Below are positions 1-4,374 of a stretch of DNA of 5,225 bases, one piece after another (positions within the stretch are counted from its first letter, which is position 1; each line of letters begins with the position of its first letter). The notes under the pieces are model-generated. The model saw nothing but the letters and a program-made list of their open reading frames with translations. It searched no databases and had not been told where the DNA came from. Source of the stretch: Candidatus Brocadia sp. (lineage in GTDB: Bacteria; Planctomycetota; Brocadiia; Brocadiales; Brocadiaceae); the NCBI GenBank assembly GCA_030837935.1, contig JAUQXU010000250.1, positions 1 to 5,225 of the forward strand, read 5' to 3'. The translations under genes were made by a program, and so were the position numbers.

Positions 1-1
1 T

Positions 2-22
2 CCTAACCCGAACGAGTCGGAA
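2..22 (+). repeat. Outer inverted repeat, left copy, flanking the MFS gene
   Basis: Positions 2-18 (CCTAACCCGAACGAGTC) are the exact reverse complement of 1543-1559. Extending inward to 22 and 1539 gives 20 matches in 21, the single mismatch being at 19 against 1542. The two copies bracket a segment of about 1.56 kb whose only gene is the MFS transporter. Homology stops abruptly after 22, as expected for terminal repeats or for two members of a dispersed repeat family. Only one base of left flank is visible, so a target duplication cannot be tested. Confidence 0.75.
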
Positions 23-55
23 GAGACAAAATCCGAAGCACGAAACTTGTGAGTC

Positions 56-88
56 AACCCTGTCAGGGTTTTAAACCCTGACAGGGTT
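56..88. repeat. Double palindrome (15-bp arms, each itself palindromic)
   Basis: AACCCTGTCAGGGTT (56-70) and AACCCTGACAGGGTT (74-88) are perfect reverse complements separated by TTA. Each arm is also a perfect 7+7 inverted repeat around one central base. The DNA could form one long hairpin or two small adjacent ones. It lies 58 bp beyond the stop codon of the minus-strand MFS gene and could end or protect that transcript. However, no T-run follows it in the minus direction, so a classical intrinsic terminator is not supported. A dispersed intergenic repeat is the likelier explanation. Confidence 0.8.
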
Positions 89-102
89 AACCTTGTTCAT
101 AT

Positions 103-115
103 TTTTGCTAAAAAT
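103..115 (+). repeat. Inner inverted repeat, left copy
   Basis: TTTTGCTAAAAAT at 103-115 is exactly the reverse complement of 1434-1446. The pair sits inside the outer inverted repeat and immediately outside the MFS reading frame (31 bp beyond the stop on this side, 6 bp before the start on the other). The motif is AT-rich, so its significance is less than 13 perfect bases would normally carry. Confidence 0.5.
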
Positions 116-146
116 GTCAAAATATTTTTGAGAAGATACTAAAGGA

Positions 147-1427
147 CTATACAGAAGCGCTAACTGTCTTCCTGATCTCCTTTACCCGACTTAATAAGGT
201 AATGGATAGAACAATCCTCAGGCATGATGAAATGGCGAAAAGGGTAAGCAAGCGATAACCCAATACAGGGGGTATATGCGTCGCCAGAAAACCGCCGAGC
301 AGGTTACCCAGACAAAAGGCAAGCCCGTTGATGGTGTTAAAGTAGGAGATGCAACGGGTCCGCTTCTCAGGTATTGCAGATTCGTAGATAAAATTGGAAG
401 AACACAAATTAAATCCTCCCCAGAAAAAACCAGCCAGTACCTGAATTCCTATCAGGAAGTATACCTGATGAGAAACGAGCCAGAGGGCTGGCAGAATGGA
501 TATCACGATACTGCATATCCCCATAACCCTACGATTTCCACGGATATCTGAGTGCCTCCCCCAATAACTCATCGACAGAATAGTTGCAAGGGGAACGGTT
601 GTAACGACGATAGTATAGGTAAGGTATGAAAAACCGAGATCGCGGAGCATAAATACAGGGAAAAAAGGTGAGGCAATAAATACTGCAAAATTAAAGGTGC
701 TTTGGAAGATCACATATTTCCCAAAATTTCCAACATTGAGCCTGCGCAGAAATGCCCCAAATGAGAAATAGTGCTCTCGCTTTACCTCCAGGGGCGGCTC
801 ATACATCCTGCTTAAAAAGTAACACGAGATGTATCGTGAAATCATAGCGAGAAGGAATGTGCCGGTAAAAGCAATAAGTGCATGCGCCTTGAACAGATGC
901 AGGATGTACCCTGCCAAAAATGTAGTGGCCAGGGTAACAAGGCCAATAAGCCTTGAACGCTTACTGAAAAAAGCACCTCTTTTCCCTTCAGTCACAAGGT
1001 CTGCCATAAGCGAACCCCAGGCTGGGCCGGCAAGAGAGGCAAAAAGCAGGTACAGCGTACAAAAACCAATAAGCGTGCTGATCTGAAAAAATTTGGGCAG
1101 ATACGGGATGAGAGATATAGGGAGCAACATCAGGGACTGAAAAAAGACCGAACGCACAATAATCTTCTTGCGACTCCCAAGCCGCTCGGTCATATCGGCA
1201 ACCTTCAGTTGCATGAGTGCAGGGAGAAACTGCGGTATGGAACTTAATAAACCAATCTGGAAATTACTTGCACCAAGAGCAATGGCAAAGGGGTTGATGT
1301 AGTTATCCCCAAACCCGGTTGTCGCTGCAAATGCGACACCATCCTTGATGGAAAGAGCAAGGCTTTTTTCCACAGCAAATTTTTCTTGCTGTTTATTAAG
1401 AATATGAGCAGAAACCTTCTTCACCAT
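147..1427 (-). CDS. Major facilitator superfamily (MFS) transporter, 12-helix permease
   Basis: Predicted inner-membrane secondary transporter of 426 aa, a usual MFS length. About twelve hydrophobic segments can be picked out (near residues 30-53, 57-75, 92-110, 114-136, 160-180, 183-206, 236-258, 267-287, 301-318, 321-345, 360-384 and 390-412). The loop between helices 2 and 3 carries an MFS motif A-like stretch (VADMTERLGSRKK, residues 76-88), and the second half repeats it (WGRHSDIRGNRR, 289-300). These paired basic loops are the main family evidence. PAWGSLMADL (135-144) followed by an RG...R loop is also seen in MFS permeases. The substrate cannot be deduced. The frame stays open upstream to a GTG at 1526, but those extra 33 residues are encoded by the GC-rich repeat and look non-native. 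The ATG at 1427 starts a lysine-rich N-terminus, although its ribosome binding site is weak (an A-rich stretch ending AAGA). The gene is monocistronic, faces away from everything else here and stops with TAG. The family is confident, the specificity unknown and the exact start moderately sure. Confidence 0.88.
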   Translation of the reverse strand: MVKKVSAHILNKQQEKFAVEKSLALSIKDGVAFAATTGFGDNYINPFAIALGASNFQIGLLSSIPQFLPALMQLKVADMTERLGSRKKIIVRSVFFQSLMLLPISLIPYLPKFFQISTLIGFCTLYLLFASLAGPAWGSLMADLVTEGKRGAFFSKRSRLIGLVTLATTFLAGYILHLFKAHALIAFTGTFLLAMISRYISCYFLSRMYEPPLEVKREHYFSFGAFLRRLNVGNFGKYVIFQSTFNFAVFIASPFFPVFMLRDLGFSYLTYTIVVTTVPLATILSMSYWGRHSDIRGNRRVMGICSIVISILPALWLVSHQVYFLIGIQVLAGFFWGGFNLCSSNFIYESAIPEKRTRCISYFNTINGLAFCLGNLLGGFLATHIPPVLGYRLLTLFAISSCLRIVLSITLLSRVKEIRKTVSASV

Positions 1428-1433
1428 TCTTAT

Positions 1434-1446
1434 ATTTTTAGCAAAA
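1434..1446 (-). repeat. Inner inverted repeat, right copy
   Basis: ATTTTTAGCAAAA is the exact reverse complement of 103-115. It covers the A-rich segment just upstream of the chosen MFS start codon, so it would be part of the translation initiation region of that mRNA. Confidence 0.5.
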
Positions 1447-1478
1447 CTTATAGCGCCGGTCCTTCGTGATCGGCATGT

Positions 1479-1535
1479 TGGCGGGAGATATCCACCCCTA
1501 ACCCCCCCGCCAGCGGGAGACAACACCCGCGCTAC
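1479..1535. repeat. GC-rich palindromic (REP-like) repeat in the MFS leader
   Basis: This block is C- and G-rich, unlike its AT-rich surroundings. TGGCGGG (1479-1485) pairs exactly with CCCGCCA (1506-1512). A second, overlapping palindrome, CCCGCCAGCGGG, is at 1506-1517, so two alternative stems compete for the same bases. Read on the minus strand it runs CTCCCGCTGGCGGG and then a G-run, which resembles dispersed intergenic repeats of many environmental genomes. It lies in the 5' leader of the MFS transcript and supplies the spurious N-terminal extension of the longest frame. The outer boundaries are approximate. Confidence 0.55.
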
Positions 1536-1538
1536 GCG

Positions 1539-1559
1539 TTCTGACTCGTTCGGGTTAGG
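1539..1559 (-). repeat. Outer inverted repeat, right copy, flanking the MFS gene
   Basis: Partner of 2-22: 1543-1559 (GACTCGTTCGGGTTAGG) is the exact reverse complement of 2-18, and the match runs to 1539 with one mismatch. It abuts the GC-rich repeat on one side. On the other side lies ordinary AT-rich DNA that carries the likely MFS promoter. Confidence 0.75.
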
Positions 1560-1575
1560 TATGTAAAGTGCGTTA

Positions 1576-1603
1576 ATTTTACCAGTAATTTTAAGGCTTT
1601 CAA
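1576..1603 (-). promoter_or_regulatory. Probable sigma70-type promoter for the MFS gene
   Basis: Read on the minus strand, TTGAAA (-35, plus coordinates 1598-1603) is followed after 16 bp by TAAAAT (-10, 1576-1581). The -10 is preceded by TGG, which places an extended -10 TG in the right position. Each hexamer matches the consensus in 5 of 6 positions. Transcription would start near 1569 and give a leader of about 140 nt that crosses the outer inverted repeat and the GC-rich palindromes before the ATG at 1427. The promoter lies outside the repeat-bracketed segment. Confidence 0.5.
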
Positions 1604-1643
1604 GGAATTTTAATTATTGTAAATACCCTCAATATACAATCAT

Positions 1644-1651
1644 CTTTTTTC
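1644..1651. repeat. Putative target-site duplication, left copy
   Basis: CTTTTTTC lies immediately outside the left terminal repeat of the MITE-like element and is identical to 1778-1785. The low complexity of the octamer limits its weight. Confidence 0.5.
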
Positions 1652-1777
1652 GCAACAGGTTAGTTTTTTGAAAAATTCCAGTAGGGGCGAAGCAGTTGCT
1701 GTAATCGGCGCAAATACGTTCGTGCCCAAATCAGCACATGTTTCGCCCCTACTTTTCCAAAAAAACCAACCTGTTGC
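1652..1777. mobile_element. 126-bp MITE-like element with terminal inverted repeats and 8-bp target duplication
   Basis: GCAACAGGTT (1652-1661) and AACCTGTTGC (1768-1777) are perfect 10-bp terminal inverted repeats. The symmetry continues inward through T-rich and A-rich arms to GTAGGGGCGAA (1681-1691) pairing exactly with TTCGCCCCTAC (1742-1752). Further in, TGCTG (1697-1701) pairs with CAGCA (1732-1736) and GGCGC with GTGCC through one wobble pair, so the whole element can fold into one long imperfect hairpin. It has no coding capacity. CTTTTTTC occurs directly outside both ends (1644-1651 and 1778-1785), as expected for an 8-bp target duplication. This supports a non-autonomous element moved by a transposase encoded elsewhere. 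The duplicated octamer is T-rich, so chance is not excluded. A hairpin followed by T-runs could also act as a plus-strand terminator, but no plus-strand gene lies upstream in the window. Confidence 0.7.
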
Positions 1778-1785
1778 CTTTTTTC
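1778..1785. repeat. Putative target-site duplication, right copy
   Basis: CTTTTTTC lies immediately outside the right terminal repeat and is identical to 1644-1651. The match ends exactly at the element boundary on both sides. Confidence 0.5.
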
Positions 1786-1900
1786 TTGTTTTTCCCGCAC
1801 GGAAGTTTATCATGTAGCCTCAATACTTATATCTATTGTATTTTTTATGACTTCGACTCATAAAAATCTTGAACAAAAGAATTTTCACATCAATCGGAAA

Positions 1901-1906
1901 AGGGGA
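1901..1906 (+). promoter_or_regulatory. Ribosome binding site that decides the lipoprotein start
   Basis: AGGGGA sits 6 bp before the ATG at 1913. It would touch the in-frame ATG at 1907 directly, which is too close, and it is more than 50 bp downstream of the ATG at 1847, which is preceded only by T-rich sequence. This favours 1913. Confidence 0.6.
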
Positions 1907-1912
1907 ATGCCC

Positions 1913-3007
1913 ATGATTCGCACAGGTCAATTTCATAGTGCATTGTTTCTTATGTTGATCACCGGTCTTACTGGTTGTGTCGGCATTGGGCCACGGTCAT
2001 TGTCCCGGGATCGGTTTGATTATACCACAGCCATTTCCGATTCCTGGAAGGATCAAATGCTTCTGAATATTGTAAAGATTCGCTATGCCGATGCACCTGT
2101 TTTTCTTGATGTAAACTCTATTATCAGCCAGTATGCACTGGATAGCGCAATCAGTTTGAATAGTTCCTGGAGTAGCCCAAAAGCAGGGTTTGGCGGAGGG
2201 AATATCTTCGGTATAGGAGGCATTGGAAGATACTTTGACCGTCCCACCATAACCTACAGTCCCATGACAGGAGATAAATTTGCCCAGAAACTGATGAATC
2301 CCATTCCTCCCCCTTCGCTCCTCAGCCTGGTTCAAAGCGGTTTTCCCATCGATCTTGTTTTCAGGCTCTGTATACACTCCATTAACGGGATACAGAATCG
2401 TTTCGGAGGGGGGGCGAGGGCACGCCCGGCAGATCCAGAGTTCTATCCTCTGCTTGAAAGAATGAGAAAAGTTCAGAGCGCTGGGCTTATGGGGATGCGG
2501 ATAAAAAAAACAGACAAAGAAGAGGCGTATCTCGATCTCTTTTTCCGCGAGAAGGTGAATCGGGAAATGGAAGCGGATATCCTCGCAACCCGAGAGGTCC
2601 TTGGCCTCGACGTCCACACACATGAATTCAGGGTGATCTATGGCTCTTTTTCCACAAGTGACAAAGAGGTCGCTATCCTCACCCGGTCGGTTTTTGAGAT
2701 CATTTCTGATCTGGCTTCTTATATCGAGGTGCCCGATGTGCATGTGGCAGAGAAGCGCGTGAATCCAACACTTAAGGATCAGCCGGTTACCGGCGCCCCT
2801 CATGCACCACTGATCCGGATACACAGTTCTCAGGAAAGGCCATTGGATGCCTTTATTGCGATTCCCTATCGGGGCTGCTGGTTTTGGATTGATGATAAGG
2901 ACTTGCCATCCAAGAGATTATTTTCCTCTCTGATGTTTGTCTTTACGCTTACGGAGACAGAAAGTAAACAAGGTGCTCCGATTGTGACGATCCCTGTTGG
3001 GGGTTAG
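1913..3007 (+). CDS. Conserved-looking outer-membrane lipoprotein of unknown function
   Basis: This gene encodes 364 aa with a type II signal peptide: R3, a hydrophobic stretch at 7-19 and the lipobox LTGC with C22 as the lipidated residue. No aspartate follows the Cys, so the outer membrane is the expected site. The mature N-terminus contains a distinctive block, FDYTTAISDSWKDQMLLNIV (35-54) followed by RYADAPVFLDV (57-67), which I associate with uncharacterised bacterial lipoproteins. A Gly-rich segment (92-106), a Pro-rich turn (130-134), a charged helical region (about 180-230) and a C-terminal half rich in beta-type segments follow. It ends with an AFIAIPYRGCWFWIDD motif (313-328). I recognise no catalytic motif. 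The start at 1913 is chosen from the ribosome binding site and a compact signal peptide; starting at the in-frame ATG at 1847 would add 22 residues and give the signal peptide an unusually long N-region. The gene stands alone, with 230 bp to the next gene and no clear terminator. An envelope role is inferred only from the lipobox. Confidence 0.8.
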   Translation: MIRTGQFHSALFLMLITGLTGCVGIGPRSLSRDRFDYTTAISDSWKDQMLLNIVKIRYADAPVFLDVNSIISQYALDSAISLNSSWSSPKAGFGGGNIFGIGGIGRYFDRPTITYSPMTGDKFAQKLMNPIPPPSLLSLVQSGFPIDLVFRLCIHSINGIQNRFGGGARARPADPEFYPLLERMRKVQSAGLMGMRIKKTDKEEAYLDLFFREKVNREMEADILATREVLGLDVHTHEFRVIYGSFSTSDKEVAILTRSVFEIISDLASYIEVPDVHVAEKRVNPTLKDQPVTGAPHAPLIRIHSSQERPLDAFIAIPYRGCWFWIDDKDLPSKRLFSSLMFVFTLTETESKQGAPIVTIPVGG

Positions 3008-3237
3008 TAAATGGTAACATAAATCTATTGGCATTTTTCTTGCTCATTATATCTAAATTATAAGCATTTGATTTGTTATGAGATAATGGCAAATGAATTT
3101 CTATAAGAGTGCTTAATTATGAGAGAAATGATTTTTCCTTAAGCATGATAAAGAAATTGAGAGAGAGCTAAAAATAAAAAACGAATCTATGAGTATAGAA
3201 TAGTTTGTCTAAAATATTGGACTGAAAGGAGAAAGCA
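3008..3237. other. AT-rich intergenic spacer upstream of the glycine-zipper gene
   Basis: This 230-bp spacer is visibly the most AT-rich part of the window. It holds the sigma54-type promoter match at 3028-3044 and otherwise no ORF of note, no terminator hairpin for the preceding gene and no convincing sigma70 pair. If the sigma54 site is used, most of the spacer is a leader of about 180 nt for the downstream operon. Confidence 0.45.
3028..3044 (+). promoter_or_regulatory. Candidate sigma54 (-24/-12) promoter
   Basis: TTGGCATTTTTCTTGCT matches the sigma54 pattern TTGGCAC-N-TTGCT. The invariant GG (3030-3031) and GC (3042-3043) are separated by exactly 10 bp, and both flanking half-sites TTGGCA and TTGCT are complete. 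Transcription would begin near 3055, about 180 nt before the ATG at 3238. An activator (bacterial enhancer-binding protein) would be needed; no activator gene or obvious binding site is in the window. Confidence 0.5.
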
Positions 3238-3702
3238 ATGAAAATGAAGAGGATATTGTATGCATGGGGTATGCTATTGATAGCATCGTGCACTATGGAA
3301 TCAGTTTTGGCCCAGAACTTGATTATCTACCCTGCAAAAGGTCAGAGCCAGGAACAGATGGAAAAGGACAAGTTTGAGTGTTATTCCTGGGCAAAACAAC
3401 AGACGGGATTTGACCCTATGGTAGCATCCACTGCCCCCCAACAGTCATCTGCGGGTAAGGATAGTACCGTAAGAGGAGCAGCGAAAGGCGCAGCGGTTGG
3501 TGCAGGTGTTGGCGCCATTGCGGGAGATGCAGGCAAGGGCGCTGCAGTTGGGGCAGCCTTTGGTGGTTTAAAGGGCCGACATCAGAGAAAGCAGGCAGAG
3601 CAGGTACAACAGCAACAGGTATCTCAAGTGAATCAGAAGATCAACGAATATAACCGCGCATACAGCGCGTGCCTTGAGGCCAAAGGATATACCGTAAAAT
3701 AA
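3238..3702 (+). CDS. Glycine-zipper envelope protein (exported, possible lipoprotein)
   Basis: This gene encodes 154 aa with an N-terminal export signal (K2, K4, R5 and a hydrophobic stretch at 6-17). IASC (15-18) fits a lipobox, with lipidation at C18. VLA|Q (23-26) would instead fit signal peptidase I, so the processing route is open. The core at 80-113 is a glycine zipper of two similar halves rich in GAAxGAAVGA and ending in GGLKGR. This is typical of small outer-membrane glycine-zipper proteins, where the Gly/Ala faces pack membrane-associated helices. Before it, ECYSWAKQQTGFDP (47-60) contains C48, and the C-terminal ACLEAKGYTV (144-153) contains C145. These two could form a disulfide across the zipper. 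A Gln-rich helical linker (118-136) lies between. The ribosome binding site AAAGGAG (3225-3231) is 6 bp from the ATG at 3238, a better position than for the ATG at 3244. It is probably the first gene of an operon with the small secreted protein gene 20 bp downstream. The precise function is unknown. Confidence 0.82.
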   Translation: MKMKRILYAWGMLLIASCTMESVLAQNLIIYPAKGQSQEQMEKDKFECYSWAKQQTGFDPMVASTAPQQSSAGKDSTVRGAAKGAAVGAGVGAIAGDAGKGAAVGAAFGGLKGRHQRKQAEQVQQQQVSQVNQKINEYNRAYSACLEAKGYTVK

Positions 3703-3722
3703 CTAAATATGAGGAGAAAACT

Positions 3723-4157
3723 ATGAAGAAAGTAACAGTGGCTGTTTTGACTTTTTTATTTGCATGTCTTGTTTCGCCTATTTCCTACGCGGGCGATTAT
3801 GACGGATCCAAACCATTAATCTTTTCTGTTAAAACCGTTCTTGAATGCGCACCAAACGGCGAATCCTACATAGTAACAACAGAGGAGATGGAGATACCAC
3901 AGTTTCTTATAGTTGATTGCAAGAAAATGACAATTAGTCCTTTCCCGCCGATTGCCGGCAGGCGAGATTCCATAATCAAGCGTCTGGAACATATCGATGG
4001 GAAATTAATCCTGCAAGGGGCAGATGATGGTATAGAGCATATACGGGATGGTGTAGGCTGGACGGCAGCAATTTCAGAGGAGACAGGCAGGGCTGTAGTA
4101 ACCGCATCTGGCGACGATGTGGGCTTTGTCATTTTTGGCGCCTGTATACCCCGTTAG
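3723..4157 (+). CDS. Small secreted protein of unknown function
   Basis: This gene encodes 144 aa with a clear signal peptide (K2, K3, a hydrophobic run at 4-17) and probable signal peptidase I cleavage at SYA|G (21-24). C15 lies in LFAC, a poor lipobox because of the Phe. The mature protein of about 121 aa starts DYDGSKPLIFSV and includes IPQFLIVDCKKMTIS (58-72), DGKLILQG (92-99), GWTAAISEETGR (112-123) and the end GFVIFGACIPR (134-144). The alternation of short hydrophobic strands with DGK or TGR turns suggests a small beta-sheet domain. Three cysteines (42, 66, 141) remain after cleavage. I have an impression of similar unnamed secreted proteins in environmental bacteria but can assign no function. 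The ribosome binding site GAGGAG (3711-3716) is ideal, and the gene follows the glycine-zipper gene by 20 bp, so co-transcription is likely. Its 3' end is duplicated at 5169-5215. Confidence 0.82.
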   Translation: MKKVTVAVLTFLFACLVSPISYAGDYDGSKPLIFSVKTVLECAPNGESYIVTTEEMEIPQFLIVDCKKMTISPFPPIAGRRDSIIKRLEHIDGKLILQGADDGIEHIRDGVGWTAAISEETGRAVVTASGDDVGFVIFGACIPR

Positions 4158-4366
4158 CATCTCTTGAATGGGATATATGCTTGAGAATTTTAATAACGTG
4201 TGGGGATTGTCTTATCTTGCGTGAAAGCAGCAAAAATGGTTTTCGCCTCCTATATGCCGTAATCATCAAAAAGCGGTGTGTCATATGAGACTATACAAAG
4301 GGTATACGATGACCACCACTAGGAATCCCGACAGGAAAATACAACCACAACGAAAGGAAAACAACC
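4158..4366. other. Spacer between the secreted protein and DUF4410-type genes
   Basis: These 209 bp contain the tail of the duplicated 3' segment (4158-4162, with weaker similarity beyond), the possible 21-codon leader frame and the ribosome binding site of the following gene. I find no strong sigma70 or sigma54 pair and no hairpin with a T-run. Whether the DUF4410-type gene has its own promoter or is read through from upstream is therefore open. Confidence 0.4.
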
Positions 4367-4374
4367 ATGAATAA
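4309..4374 (+). CDS. Possible 21-codon leader peptide overlapping the DUF4410-type gene start
   Basis: An ATG at 4309, preceded by AAAGGG (4297-4302) at 6 bp, opens a frame of 21 codons. Its TAA (4372-4374) falls just inside the downstream gene, overlapping it by 8 bp. The predicted peptide is basic and polar, starting MTTTRNPDRK, with no hydrophobic segment. Stop-start overlap with a good ribosome binding site is the usual arrangement for translational coupling. However, the peptide is short and the downstream gene has its own site (AAAGGAAA), so this may be chance. Confidence 0.25.
   Translation: MTTTRNPDRKIQPQRKENNHE

Larger units (their letters stand above)
1560..1912. other. Intergenic region between the divergent MFS and lipoprotein genes
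   Basis: This AT-rich stretch of about 350 bp holds the minus-strand MFS promoter, the MITE-like element at 1652-1777 and then about 130 bp leading to the lipoprotein start. For the plus-strand gene, the best promoter I can find is weak: TTGTTT (1786-1791), 16 bp, TATCAT (1808-1813). Its -35 begins directly after the right target-site repeat. An upstream ATG at 1847 is in frame with the lipoprotein but has no ribosome binding site. I see no RNA gene or other coding frame here. Confidence 0.5.

Noticed and set aside
276..551. Open frame of 91 codons on the plus strand
   Set aside because: It lies wholly antisense to the MFS gene, has no ribosome binding site and its polar composition resembles no family. 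It is a shadow of the transporter's coding.
829..1086. Open frame of 85 codons on the plus strand
   Set aside because: It is antisense to the MFS gene and has no recognisable start signal or motif.
1428..1526. N-terminal extension of the MFS gene to a GTG at 1526
   Set aside because: The extra 33 residues (Gly-, Pro- and Arg-rich) are encoded by the GC-rich palindromic repeat, there is no ribosome binding site and the transporter family would normally start near the ATG at 1427.
1..1560. Complete insertion sequence
   Set aside because: Inverted repeats are present, but the only gene is a transporter; no DDE-type or other transposase frame can be seen on either strand.
1652..1790. Intrinsic terminator interpretation of the long hairpin followed by T-runs
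   Set aside because: No plus-strand gene precedes it in the window, the stem is much longer and more layered than a terminator, and the abutting direct repeats fit an inserted element better.
1847..1912. Upstream ATG extending the 364-aa lipoprotein by 22 residues
   Set aside because: It has no ribosome binding site and would push the lipobox cysteine to position 44 with a long polar N-region. AGGGGA before 1913 is far better.
1997..2824. Long minus-strand frame of 275 codons opposite the 364-aa lipoprotein
   Set aside because: It is sizeable, but the plus-strand gene has a lipobox, a ribosome binding site and coherent protein motifs. The minus frame has a Cys-rich, mixed composition without domain or membrane logic.
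3068..3087. Sigma70-like hexamers TTGATT and GATAAT in the AT-rich spacer
   Set aside because: Only 8 bp separates them, far too short for a sigma70 promoter.
3866..4132. Minus-strand frame of 88 codons inside the secreted protein gene
   Set aside because: It is contained in a gene with a strong signal peptide and ribosome binding site and has no support of its own.
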